Origin: Verrucomicrobiota bacterium
GTDB lineage: Bacteria; Verrucomicrobiota; Verrucomicrobiia; Verrucomicrobiales; Akkermansiaceae
Length of the DNA: 64,000 nucleotides
Reading direction: 5' to 3'
NCBI GenBank assembly: GCA_017301995.1
Contig: JAFLEH010000006.1
Location: forward strand, 202,488 to 266,487
Shown here piece after piece: positions 18,104 to 27,084 of the stretch (positions within the stretch are counted from its first letter, which is position 1; each line of letters opens with the position of its first letter). The position numbers and the translations under genes were made by a program. The notes beneath the pieces were generated by a model, which worked only from the letters and a program-made list of their open reading frames with translations, was not told the origin of the DNA and did no database searches.

Positions 18104-20897
18104 GGCAGGGCGGAGAACGCGGTGGTTAGGGGGCGGTTGGCTCGCTTGCGCGGTCTGGCTTTGGCTGGTTCTACCTTTGTTAGGGCAATACACGTTCCGC
18201 AACTGGGTTTCGGAGGACGGGCTGCCGGTGAATCTGGTGCGGTCGGTGGTTCAGGCGGCGGACGGCCACATTTGGGTGGCCACGGCCGAGGGGATCGTGT
18301 GGTTTGACGGCAGCGAGTTCCACCGCGTGGCGATGCCCGAAGGATTCGAGTTTCCTAACAGTGGACCCAACCGGCTGTTCGCCACGCCGGACGGGATGGT
18401 GTGGTTTTCCAGCGCTCGCGGCGGGCTGCTGCGGCTCGGCCGCGAGCGGTCGGAGAAGGTGTTGGGAGATGCGGACTCGCCGGGGATACCGCCGGTGAGC
18501 CAGGTCCGGCAGTGGTCCGGCCACGGTATCGCCATCCGGCGCGGCGATGAGGTATGGGAATACCGGGATGGCAAGGTCGGGAGAGTCGATCCGGTATCCG
18601 CCGGGTTGGCCGCATTGTTGGAGGCCGATCTAACCGAGCGTGCGAGGTCGGGCCGGATCGGGCCGGACGGGAGTGTGGGAAAACTGGTGGACCGCGGTGG
18701 CTCCGAGTGGGCGGTGACGGCCGCCGGCGAACTGGCGACGACGTCCCCGGAAGGTGTTTCCCGCGTGCTGAAGCTGCCGCGGATGAGTCCCGGATTTCCG
18801 GTGACGGAGATGCTGGAGGACCGGGAGGGAAACGTGTGGATCGCCACCGCGCTCAACGGCTTGGGGTTGCTGCGCGAGGAACGGGTCAACGCGCTCAACG
18901 CGGCGGAGGGGTTCAGCGACGCATCGGTGTTAGGCGTGATCGAGGACAGCCGGCGGCAGGTTTGGATCGGCAACCGCCGGGGCGGAGTGGACCGGTTGCG
19001 GGAAGGCCGGATCGAACATTTTCCGCTGACGGACGGGGGCACCGATCTAACGGTATCGGCGCTCTACGAGGACCGCGACGGCAGGATGTGGGTGGCCACT
19101 CAGGACGGGCCCGTGTTCGTGTGGCGGGACGGGGGCTATGTGCCCGCGTTTCCGAAGGAAACCGGTCCGACGGGAGTGAACGCGATCTATCACGACCGCG
19201 ACGGGACGCTATGGTTTGCCGGACGGCAGGGCTTGGTGCGTTCGGTGGGCCGGAGGGTGAGCCGGGTGGATGCGGCCGCGGGATTTCCCGGCGGCGAGGT
19301 GACGACGATGGCCGGCGGTTCGGCCCGGGAGTTATGGTTAGGTACGGCGCAGGGCGTGGTGCTGCGCAATTCCGGCGGACGCTTGGAAACCATGGGCAGG
19401 CCCGGCGACTTGGGCTACAGCAAGGTTTCCGGCATCCTCGCAAGCGCGGCCGACCAGATATGGGTGACCACCCTCGGCGGCGGGTTGTTTTTGTTTGATG
19501 GAAAGAGTTGGCACCGGTTCGAAAAGGCCGAGGGGCTCCCCGATGTGCGGCTGACCCATGTGATCGACGACCAATTGGGGCATTTGTGGTTTGGTTCCAC
19601 CGGCGGCATCCTGCGGGCGAGCCGGGATGATTTGTTAGCGAGATCGAGGAACCCGGAGGCTCCCATCCACTGGCTGCGGATGGACCGCGCGGACGGCCTT
19701 CCCACCCGCGAATGCGTGACCGGCCACCAACCGGCCGGCTGGCGGTTCGCGAACGGCACCATCTGGTTTCCAACCTATCTGGGAGTGGTGCGGCTCGACC
19801 CCTCGAAGACCCAGGTGAACCGCACGCCGCCGCCGGTGTTTCTCCGGGGCGTGAGAGCGGGCGGGGTCGAAATGGCGCTGGACGCCGGTTCAATCAGCAC
19901 CGGTCCCGGCAAAACGCGGCTGGAATTCCGCTTCCAGGGCCTCAATTTCAGCGCCCCGGAAAAAGTCACCTACCGGGCGAGGTTGTTAGGATTTGAGGAA
20001 GGCTGGCGCGATCTGGCGGGCCAGCGGTCCGCGATTTATGAGTCCGTGCCGCCGGGGACCTATCGGTTCGAGGTTCTTGCCACCAATGGCGACGGCATCC
20101 AGAGTCTGGCGCCCGCGGTGGTGGAAATCGAGGTGCGGCCGCGGTTTTGGGAGACCCGCTGGTTTGTCGCGCAATCGGTGATCGCGGTGGTTCTGGCCGC
20201 CGGGGCCATCGGGTGGATCATCGCGCGGCGGCGGCTCAACCGGAGGATCGCCCTGCTGAAAATCCAACAGATCCGCGAGGCCGAGCGCGCCCGGATCGCG
20301 CGCGACCTCCACGACGATCTCGGGGCGTCTCTCACCGAATTCTCCCTTCTAACCGACCTGGGTGCCGAACAGGCGGCCGGCAGTCCGTTCCAAACGCAGA
20401 TCGCGCAGTTGTCGGACAAGGCCCGCGCGCTGGGACTGGCGCTCGACGAGATCGTGTGGGCGGTCAACCCGCGCGAGGACACGCTGGCCTCGCTGATCAA
20501 CTATTTGGCCACTTTCGCCACCGAGTTTCTCGATCGCGCGAGGATCACGCTGCGGCTGGACATCGCCACCGGACTGCCGGCGATGCCGCTGGACACCACG
20601 GTGCGGCATTCGGTTTTCCTCGCGGTGCGCGAGGCATTCAACAACCTGGTGAAACACGCCCACGCGGAAACGGCTTGGCTTTCGGTGGCGTTTTCCAACG
20701 GCGTGCTGGAGATCCGGGTCGAGGACGATGGTCGCGGGCTGTCCCCGGAAATCCGCTCGCGGGGCGACGGTTTGGGCAATCTCGAGTCACGGATGGCCGC
20801 TTGCGGGGGGCGGGTGGAGATCGGCGCGAGGCCGGAAGGAGGGACTTCGGTAAAGTTCACCGTTCCGATGGTTGCCAACTCCGGCGCGGCACACTAG
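18093..20897 (+). CDS. Two-component sensor: ligand-binding propeller and NarL-type histidine kinase
   Basis: A 934-residue membrane sensor. An N-terminal hydrophobic segment (about 11-32) leads into a beta-propeller of regulator-propeller repeats (VSEDGLP, HIWVATAEGI, NVWIATALNGLG, QVWIGNRRGG and others, to about 560). A Y_Y_Y domain follows (about 600-670), then a transmembrane helix (about 690-714, WFVAQSVIAVVLAAGAIGWI). A HisKA_3 domain comes next with the phosphoacceptor in RDLHDDLG (His near 740), and a HATPase_c domain (DDGRGL...GDGLGNLESRM). The layout is that of periplasmic glycan or surface sensors in Bacteroidetes and Verrucomicrobia, here without the AraC output. It overlaps the surface protein gene by 11 bases and is followed 9 bases later by its probable response regulator. 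Confidence 0.9.
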   Translation: MATEAGRRTRWLGGGWLACAVWLWLVLPLLGQYTFRNWVSEDGLPVNLVRSVVQAADGHIWVATAEGIVWFDGSEFHRVAMPEGFEFPNSGPNRLFATPDGMVWFSSARGGLLRLGRERSEKVLGDADSPGIPPVSQVRQWSGHGIAIRRGDEVWEYRDGKVGRVDPVSAGLAALLEADLTERARSGRIGPDGSVGKLVDRGGSEWAVTAAGELATTSPEGVSRVLKLPRMSPGFPVTEMLEDREGNVWIATALNGLGLLREERVNALNAAEGFSDASVLGVIEDSRRQVWIGNRRGGVDRLREGRIEHFPLTDGGTDLTVSALYEDRDGRMWVATQDGPVFVWRDGGYVPAFPKETGPTGVNAIYHDRDGTLWFAGRQGLVRSVGRRVSRVDAAAGFPGGEVTTMAGGSARELWLGTAQGVVLRNSGGRLETMGRPGDLGYSKVSGILASAADQIWVTTLGGGLFLFDGKSWHRFEKAEGLPDVRLTHVIDDQLGHLWFGSTGGILRASRDDLLARSRNPEAPIHWLRMDRADGLPTRECVTGHQPAGWRFANGTIWFPTYLGVVRLDPSKTQVNRTPPPVFLRGVRAGGVEMALDAGSISTGPGKTRLEFRFQGLNFSAPEKVTYRARLLGFEEGWRDLAGQRSAIYESVPPGTYRFEVLATNGDGIQSLAPAVVEIEVRPRFWETRWFVAQSVIAVVLAAGAIGWIIARRRLNRRIALLKIQQIREAERARIARDLHDDLGASLTEFSLLTDLGAEQAAGSPFQTQIAQLSDKARALGLALDEIVWAVNPREDTLASLINYLATFATEFLDRARITLRLDIATGLPAMPLDTTVRHSVFLAVREAFNNLVKHAHAETAWLSVAFSNGVLEIRVEDDGRGLSPEIRSRGDGLGNLESRMAACGGRVEIGARPEGGTSVKFTVPMVANSGAAH

Positions 20898-20906
20898 AGT
20901 CCGACC

Positions 20907-21584
20907 ATGAATTCCGCGCCGCGCCCCATGATCGATGTTGCCATAGTCGAGGACAACGTGCCTCTCGGCGAGAGCTTGCGCATGGTGGTGGACTCGATGG
21001 AGCAGGCCCGCTGCGTGGGCGTGTGGACGTCGGCGGAGGAGGGATTGCGGAAAATCGACGCGTTTCGCCCGGCGATCGTTCTGATGGACATCAATCTGCC
21101 CGGCATGTCGGGAATCGAGGCCACCGCGCGGCTGAAGCGCGAGTTTCCGGAAATCCAGGTCATTATCGTCACCGTTCATCGCGAGAACGAGAAAATCTTC
21201 GAGGCGCTCAAGGCCGGGGCCTGCGGCTATCTGATCAAACGGTCGCGCGCGTCCGACGTGCGGCAGGCGATCCTCGATGTCCACAACGGTGGCGCGCCGA
21301 TGAGCGCGGAGATCGCGCGCCGGGTGGTGGAGGCGTTTCACTCCGCCCCCGCCAAGGCCGCGCCCGAGGAGGCCGCAGTGCATCTGTCCGTTAGGGAGAC
21401 CGAGGTCGCCAAACTCGTCGCCGAGGGCCTCGCGAACAAGGAGATCGCCGACCGCCTGGACCTGAGCATCGAAACCGTCCGCGGCCATCTCAAGAAGATC
21501 TACGACAAGCTCCACGTCCGCTGCCGCACCGAGGCGGCGGTGAAATACCTCGATTCCATCCGCGACCGGAATCCGTTCGGATAG
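20907..21584 (+). CDS. NarL/FixJ-family response regulator
   Basis: A 225-residue transcription regulator. The receiver domain (about residues 9-125) has the acidic pocket VEDN near 12-15, the phosphoacceptor Asp in VLMDINLPG near 61, and the conserved Lys in GYLIKRS. The C-terminal LuxR-type helix-turn-helix (about 155-215) reads LSVRETEVAKLVAEGL and IETVRGHLKKIYDKL. It begins 9 bases after the sensor kinase and is almost certainly its partner. A second ATG at 20928 is a possible alternative start. Target genes are unknown; the surface protein gene just upstream is the obvious first candidate. Confidence 0.92.
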   Translation: MNSAPRPMIDVAIVEDNVPLGESLRMVVDSMEQARCVGVWTSAEEGLRKIDAFRPAIVLMDINLPGMSGIEATARLKREFPEIQVIIVTVHRENEKIFEALKAGACGYLIKRSRASDVRQAILDVHNGGAPMSAEIARRVVEAFHSAPAKAAPEEAAVHLSVRETEVAKLVAEGLANKEIADRLDLSIETVRGHLKKIYDKLHVRCRTEAAVKYLDSIRDRNPFG

Positions 21585-21619
21585 AATCCGGTGGCGATTT
21601 GCCTCATGGCACCGCGAGG

Positions 21620-21647
21620 TTGACACGGCGGCGGAAATGGCTATTTT
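21620..21647 (+). promoter_or_regulatory. Probable sigma70-type promoter for htpG
   Basis: TTGACA at 21620-21625, a 16-base spacer and TATTTT at 21642-21647. Transcription would begin inside the upstream open extension of htpG, which supports translation from the ATG at 21700 rather than 21637. No heat-shock inverted repeat (CIRCE) is seen. Confidence 0.55.
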
Positions 21648-21699
21648 TCCCGCCCGCGCCGCCGGTCTGGCGGCGGATCCGAACTCAACCAACGCGATT

Positions 21700-23544
21700 A
21701 TGACCGACATCCCAAAAGAAAAACATGTGTTCCAGGCCGAAATCCGGCAACTGCTCGACCTGGTGGTGCATTCCCTCTACACGGACAAGGAAATCTTCCT
21801 GCGCGAACTGATTTCCAACGCGTCCGATGCCATGGAGAAGCTCCGCCATCTGGAAGCCACCGAAAAGGCCGTCCACGATCCCGGATTGCCGCTGGAAATC
21901 CATCTGACCACCGACGAGGACGGCAAGACCCTGACCATCGCCGATCATGGCGTGGGCATGACCCGCGAGGAACTCGTGGCCCATCTGGGCACCATCGCCC
22001 ACTCCGGCACCAAGGCGTTCCTACAGGCGGCGAAAGAATCCGGCGGATCACCCGCGGGGCTGATCGGCCAGTTCGGCGTGGGATTCTACTCCGCGTTCAT
22101 GGTGGCGGAGCGGGTCGAGGTTTTCACCCGCAGTTGGCGGCCCGATGGCGAGGAACTGGTGTGGACCAGCGACGGCGAGGGCGGCTACGAGGTCGGCGAA
22201 GCCCCCGGCCAAACCCGCGGGGTGAAAGTGGTGCTGCACCTCAAGGAGGACCAACTCGAATACGCCAAGGAATACCGGGTGAAACAACTCGTGGAAACCT
22301 ATAGCAATTTCGTCGGTTTCCCGATTTTCCTCAACGGCAAGCGGATCAACGAGGTGGAGGCGCTGTGGCTCAAGAACAAGGCCGATATCACCGAGGAGCA
22401 ATACAAGGCGTTCTATCAATTCGCCGGCAAGGCGTTCGACGATCCGGCCTATCGGCTGCACTTCAGCGCGGACGCGCCGATCACCATCAACGCGCTGGTG
22501 TTCGCCCCCAGCGAAAACCCGGAACGCATGGGATTCGGCAAAGTGGACGGCGGCGTGGCGCTGTATTGCAAGAAGGTGCTGATCGACGCCGATCCCAAAG
22601 GCCTGCTGCCCGAGTGGCTGCGGTTCATGAAGGGCGTGGTGGACAGCGCCGACCTGCCGCTCAACATCTCCCGCGAGACCATGCAGGACAGCGCGCTGGT
22701 TAGGAAACTCAACAGCGTGATCAGCAAGCGGATCATCCGGATGTTCGAAAAGGAATCCGCCGACGATCCGGAGAAATTCCGCGGATTCTATCGGAAGTTC
22801 GAGCGGTTCTTCAAGGAAGGGGTGGTCACCGACCACGCCAACCGCGACGCGCTGGCCAAGCTGCTGCGCTATGAGTCGTCCCTAACCGATCCGGGCGCGC
22901 TGTGCGGTCTGGCCGACTACGTTTCCCGCGCCAAGGAGGGCCAGGAGGAGATCTACTGGCTGGGCGGCCCCAACCGCGAGGCGCTGGATAGCAGCCCCTA
23001 TCTGGAAGCGTTCCGGGCGCGCGGGCTGGAGGTGCTCTATTTCATGGATGTGGTGGACGAATACGTCGCCGATTCGTTGCGCGAGTTCGAGGGAAAGAAG
23101 CTCGTCTCGATCCGCCACGCCGGCGTGGAAATGGCGGACCACGAGGCCGAGGGCGAGGCGCTGGACGCCGCGCGCACCGAGGCGCTGTGCGCGTTCCTCA
23201 AGGACGAACTGGGCGACAAGGTGACCACCGTCGCGAGCGGCAAACGCCTGGTGGACAGCCCGGTCATCGCGCTGGTCCCCACCGACGCCATGAGCCCGCA
23301 GATGCGCCAGATGATGAAGGCCATGGACGAAAACTTCAAGGACGAGGTCAAGGTCGAGCTGGAGATCAATCCGCGCCATCCGCTGGTGAAAAAACTCGCC
23401 GCCGCCAGCGAGTCCGATCCGGATCTGGCCAAACTGGTGGCCCGGCAGGTCTTCGACAACGCCCTGATCTCCGCCGGTCTGCTCGAAGACGCCCGCGACA
23501 CCATCACCCGCATGAACCAACTGATGGAGCGCGCCTTGGGTTAG
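21700..23544 (+). CDS. htpG: Molecular chaperone HtpG (Hsp90 family)
   Basis: ATP-dependent cytosolic chaperone that remodels client proteins as a dimer. The 614-residue protein has the N-terminal GHKL ATPase domain: the Glu/Asn of RELISNASDAMEKL, DHGVGM and IGQFGVGFYS. The middle domain (NISRETMQ) and the C-terminal dimerisation domain follow. Length matches bacterial HtpG (about 610-630). The open frame continues upstream to 21637, but homology begins at MTDIPKEKHVFQAE and a promoter lies within the extension. Confidence 0.95.
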   Translation: MTDIPKEKHVFQAEIRQLLDLVVHSLYTDKEIFLRELISNASDAMEKLRHLEATEKAVHDPGLPLEIHLTTDEDGKTLTIADHGVGMTREELVAHLGTIAHSGTKAFLQAAKESGGSPAGLIGQFGVGFYSAFMVAERVEVFTRSWRPDGEELVWTSDGEGGYEVGEAPGQTRGVKVVLHLKEDQLEYAKEYRVKQLVETYSNFVGFPIFLNGKRINEVEALWLKNKADITEEQYKAFYQFAGKAFDDPAYRLHFSADAPITINALVFAPSENPERMGFGKVDGGVALYCKKVLIDADPKGLLPEWLRFMKGVVDSADLPLNISRETMQDSALVRKLNSVISKRIIRMFEKESADDPEKFRGFYRKFERFFKEGVVTDHANRDALAKLLRYESSLTDPGALCGLADYVSRAKEGQEEIYWLGGPNREALDSSPYLEAFRARGLEVLYFMDVVDEYVADSLREFEGKKLVSIRHAGVEMADHEAEGEALDAARTEALCAFLKDELGDKVTTVASGKRLVDSPVIALVPTDAMSPQMRQMMKAMDENFKDEVKVELEINPRHPLVKKLAAASESDPDLAKLVARQVFDNALISAGLLEDARDTITRMNQLMERALG

Positions 23545-24152
23545 GTTTTTGGGCTGGTCGCCAGAGGCGTGGGTTGTGGTCCAGCGTTTCGTCACCTGTG
23601 GATCCGGGCGGGGCACCGGTGCGCCGGGTTGATCCCGTATTCCTTGGTCGAAAGGTTCTGTGTGATCCCATTTGACCCGGAATCCGAAGTTCGGGGTAGA
23701 TTGGACGCTACTTCGGATCTTTGGTTTAACCCGAAATCCGAAGCTTGGCGTAGTTTGGACGCTCGACTTACCACTGAGAGACTGAGAACCACTGAGGAAA
23801 CTGATTTTTCTGAGAAGAATGGGGAAGCTCCGATTGATGACTGGGATCGATTTCACCCCGTATCAAAAATCATTTCAGTGGTATCAGTGGTTCGCAGTTT
23901 TTCAGTGGAAAAAATGGATGCGCGATTCATTCCAATTTACGATTTCGGGTTTAACCGCAGATGAACGGGCACGCAGACCGTGGACAAGAATCCCAAAACG
24001 TCAGCATCGGGGGGGGTATTCATTCGGCCGTGGCGATTGCTGGAGCCATCAGGCAATATCGCGGTTGATCCCGCTAACCCTGAAGGTGAAAGGCCGCAAT
24101 CCCTCCGGTGTTGGCTTTCCGATCAAACAAAACTCAGCGAACTCAGTGGTTC
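23545..24152. repeat. Intergenic element E2 (CCGAAATCCGAAG heads and CACTGAG repeats)
   Basis: No gene is supported. Two copies of a GGAATCCGAAGTTCGG-type head lie near 23678 and 23734. A block of CCACTGAG/GACTGAG words follows near 23770-23800, with inverse TCAGTGG words near 23874-23910. ATTTCGGGTTTAACC at about 23942-23956 mirrors the head. From 24061 to 24167 come CGGTTGATCCCGCT, an inverted GATCGGAAAGCCAACA word and more CTCAG words. The block 23762-23915 is nearly the same as 35000-35150. Confidence 0.75.
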
Positions 24153-24785
24153 TCAGTGCTCCAGCTTCAGCTTTTTGAGCTTCGGCTCGATCACGACCCG
24201 GCAGTAGCCGTTTTTCGACTTGTTTTGGAAATAGTAGTTCTGGTGGTAGTTTTCCGCCGGATAGAAGTCGGTGGCCTTGGTGATTTCGGTGACGATGGGC
24301 TTGTCAAAGTTGGCGGCGGCGGCGGCTTTCGAGGCTTCGGCGGTTTTCTTCTGCGCGTCGTCGGCGTAGAAGACCACGGAGCGGTATTGCGGTCCCTCGT
24401 CGGCGCCCTGGCGGTTGAGGGTGGTGGGGTCGTGGAGGTCCCAGAACCAGGCGAGCAGCCGCTCGTAGGTGATTTTCTTGGGGTCGAAGACGATTTTGAC
24501 CACTTCCGCGTGGCCGGTGTCTTTGGCGCAGACCTGTTCGTAGGTCGGGTTCTTGATGTGGCCGCCCATGTAGCCGGAGGTGGCGCTGATGACGCCGTCG
24601 AGCTGGCGGTAGGCGGCCTCGATGCACCAGAAGCAGCCGCCGCCGAAGACAGCGGTCTGGGCGTCGGCAGGGACGGGCGGGGGAGGGGCGGGTTGTTTGG
24701 CCTCGGTGGTCATGTCGGATTTCGGTTCGCAGGAGGCGAAGCTGGAGCACAGCAGCAGCAGGAGCAAGGAAAAGCGGCGGTTCAT
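24153..24785 (-). CDS. msrA: Peptide-methionine (S)-S-oxide reductase, likely exported lipoprotein
   Basis: Reduces methionine-S-sulfoxide in proteins. The 210-residue protein carries the MsrA active site GGGCFWCIEA with catalytic Cys51, and the downstream substrate block GHAEVVKIVFDP. The N-terminus (MNRRFSLLLLLLCSSFASC) is a signal peptide with a lipobox-like SFASC at Cys19, followed by a Pro-rich linker. The enzyme is therefore probably anchored in the envelope rather than cytosolic. No MsrB is fused or adjacent. The resolving cysteine found near the C-terminus of many MsrA proteins is not obvious; one Cys is present in NGYCRVVIE. Confidence 0.92.
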   Translation of the reverse strand: MNRRFSLLLLLLCSSFASCEPKSDMTTEAKQPAPPPPVPADAQTAVFGGGCFWCIEAAYRQLDGVISATSGYMGGHIKNPTYEQVCAKDTGHAEVVKIVFDPKKITYERLLAWFWDLHDPTTLNRQGADEGPQYRSVVFYADDAQKKTAEASKAAAAANFDKPIVTEITKATDFYPAENYHQNYYFQNKSKNGYCRVVIEPKLKKLKLEH

Positions 24786-24828
24786 GCGAGGGTGTGAGCG
24801 GATTCCGGGAGGATTATTCCCGGAGGCG

Positions 24829-25170
24829 TCAGGCTTGGACCTTTTTGACGAAACACGCTTTCAGGCCGATGGCCATGCCGTCCATTTTGCAGGAAATCTC
24901 GTGGTCGCCGTCCACCAGGCGGATCGGCTTGGACTTGGTGCCCACTTTCAGCACCTCGGGCGAACCCTTGAGTTTCAGGTCCTTGATCATCGCCACGATA
25001 TCCCCGTCGGCGAGCACGTTTCCATAGGCGTCCTTGACGATCCGTTCGCCGGCGGGGGCTTCCGCCGCGTCCTCGCAGGGCCACTCGTGGCCGCAGGTCA
25101 GGCATTCGTGGTGTCCGGAATGGGTCTGGACCTCGGTCATTTCGCAAAGGGGGCAGGCAGGGGCGCTCAT
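24829..25170 (-). CDS. PhnA/YjdM-like zinc-ribbon protein
   Basis: A 113-residue protein with an N-terminal zinc ribbon, CPLC and CLTC about 17 residues apart (residues 6-26). The PhnA-type beta-barrel domain follows (VKDAYGNVLADGDIVAMIKDLKLKGS...). The family was named from the E. coli phosphonate region, but most members have no proven link to phosphonates. The start at 25170 places MSAPACPLC at the N-terminus. It lies 43 bases upstream of msrA on the same strand and is divergent from the alanine symporter. Confidence 0.88.
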   Translation of the reverse strand: MSAPACPLCEMTEVQTHSGHHECLTCGHEWPCEDAAEAPAGERIVKDAYGNVLADGDIVAMIKDLKLKGSPEVLKVGTKSKPIRLVDGDHEISCKMDGMAIGLKACFVKKVQA

Positions 25171-25274
25171 GGGGCGGCGAGAAAACCCCGCCGGAAGGGG
25201 AAAACGCAAGTACCGAATGCCGAATTCGCTTTGGTTCTTGCCGGGTGGAGGCGGGCCGTCTAGTTACACGGCCC

Positions 25275-26912
25275 ATGATGCGAACTGTTGACCGATTGCT
25301 GACGAGAGTGTGGGCGCTGCTGGCGGCCATGATGCTGAGCGCTCCCTTGGTTTCCGCAGCCGAGACGGCGGCCGCGGAACCATCGGTGGACCAGCGGATC
25401 GACGAGTGGTTCGGCAACGTGACCGCGCCGTTTGTGAACTCGGTGTTCTACACGGTGAAAATCAACGGCTACGACGTGTTGCTGGTGGTTTTCTGGCTGG
25501 CGGCCGCCGGGATCATCCTCACGGTGGCGTTCAAGTTCATCAATATCCGCGCCTTCGGCCTGGCGCTGCGGACGGTGCGCGGAAAATACAGCCAGCCAAG
25601 CGATCCCGGCGAGGTCACGCATTTCCAGGCCCTGAGCGCGGCGGTTTCCGGCACGGTGGGGCTGGGAAACATCGCCGGCGTGGCGATCGGTATCCAGAGC
25701 GGCGGTCCCGGCGTGGCGTTCTGGCTGTTTCTCAGCGGGTTTCTCGGGATGTCCACCAAGTTCGCCGAATGCACGCTGGGGGTGAAATACCGGGAGATCG
25801 ACGCCGCGGGCAAGGTCCACGGCGGCGCGATGTACTACCTGCGCAAGGGCTTTGCGGAACGCGGACTCAAGCCGGTGGGCATGGCGCTGGCCGGGTTTTT
25901 CGCGGTGATGTGCGTGTTCGCCTCGTTCGGCGGCGGCAACGTGTTCCAGGTGAACCAGGTGACCGCGCAGTTGGTCAACATCACCGGCGGCAAGGAGTCG
26001 TTTTTCTACTCCAACCAATGGGTGTTCGGACTGATCATGGCCTTCCTGACCGCACTGGTGATTATCGGCGGGATCAAGGGCATCGCAAAGGTCACCGACA
26101 AGCTCGTGCCGATAATGTGCCTGACCTACGTGGTGAGCAGCATCCTGGTGCTGGCGGTCAACGCGAACGATATCCTGCCGGCGCTCCAACTGATCATCAG
26201 CGAGGCGTTCCATCCGCGCGCCGCCGTCACCGGCGGATTGCTCGCCGCGTTCATCTGGGGCATGCGCCGGGCCACGTTTTCCAATGAGGCGGGGATCGGG
26301 TCGGCCCCCATCGCCCATGCCGCGGCCAAAACCCGCCGCCCCGCATCCGAGGGCGTCGTCGCCCTGCTGGAGCCGTTTCTCGACACGGTGGTGATCTGCA
26401 CCATGACCGCGCTGGTGCTGGTGGTGACCATGCACTTCGACGGTGCCACCGGGCATTTCACCATCCACGGGCATCCGTTCGACCTCGGAAAAGTCCAGGG
26501 CGACTCGACCAAATTCGGCATCGAGATGACCTCGCTGGCGTTCGAGACGGTCCATGGAGCGTTCAAGTATGTCTTGTTCGCCTGCGTGTTCCTGTTCGCC
26601 TTCTCCACGCTGGTGACGTGGAGCTACTACGGGCTGCAATCGTGGCAGTACATCTTCGGCCGCAGCTTCGCGGCGGGCTGGACCTACAAATTGATTTTCT
26701 GCCTGATCATCATCGCCGGTTCCGCCGCCTCCATGGGCAAGGCGACCGACTTCTCCGACGCCTCGCTGTTCGCGATGAGCGTGCCAAACCTGATCGGCGT
26801 GTATTTCCTGCTGCCCGTGGTGCGCAACGAACTGAACCGCTTCGTGGCATTCACCAAGCGCGTGGACGCCGGCGCGAGCATCGAGGAGGCCGACGCCGCG
26901 GAAGGCCGGTAG
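25275..26912 (+). CDS. Sodium:alanine symporter (AGCS family)
   Basis: A 545-residue inner-membrane carrier that imports alanine or glycine with sodium. After a hydrophobic leader (MMRTVDRLL...VSAAE) come about ten to eleven helices. Family signatures include VSGTVGLGNIAGVAIGIQSGGPG and FSNEAGIGSAPIAHAAAKT. The leader looks like a signal peptide, which is found in some longer AGCS proteins. Two adjacent ATG codons (25275 and 25278) are possible starts. Confidence 0.92.
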   Translation: MMRTVDRLLTRVWALLAAMMLSAPLVSAAETAAAEPSVDQRIDEWFGNVTAPFVNSVFYTVKINGYDVLLVVFWLAAAGIILTVAFKFINIRAFGLALRTVRGKYSQPSDPGEVTHFQALSAAVSGTVGLGNIAGVAIGIQSGGPGVAFWLFLSGFLGMSTKFAECTLGVKYREIDAAGKVHGGAMYYLRKGFAERGLKPVGMALAGFFAVMCVFASFGGGNVFQVNQVTAQLVNITGGKESFFYSNQWVFGLIMAFLTALVIIGGIKGIAKVTDKLVPIMCLTYVVSSILVLAVNANDILPALQLIISEAFHPRAAVTGGLLAAFIWGMRRATFSNEAGIGSAPIAHAAAKTRRPASEGVVALLEPFLDTVVICTMTALVLVVTMHFDGATGHFTIHGHPFDLGKVQGDSTKFGIEMTSLAFETVHGAFKYVLFACVFLFAFSTLVTWSYYGLQSWQYIFGRSFAAGWTYKLIFCLIIIAGSAASMGKATDFSDASLFAMSVPNLIGVYFLLPVVRNELNRFVAFTKRVDAGASIEEADAAEGR

Positions 26913-26997
26913 CAGGCGGAACCCGGACTGGAAATCCGGACGTCACGGTGGGTTCAGCCCATGACGCCCCCGAACGCGTTGGCTTCGCAGAGTAAAA

Positions 26998-27045
26998 GCC
27001 GTACGCATGGTGGTGTGGGACCCAGGAGCCAATCACTCACGGGGA
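26998..27045 (+). repeat. 48-nt dispersed repeat, copy 1
   Basis: Begins GCCGTACGCATGGTGGTGTG and ends CCAATCACTCACGGGGA. A close copy (about five differences) lies at 28685-28732. A shorter copy of its right part plus the following CGATTCGACGTTGG lies at about 29301-29335. All three are at the edges of small accessory genes. Confidence 0.7.
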
Positions 27046-27084
27046 GCCGATTCGACGTTGGTTTGTCTTATCGATAGAGTGCTC

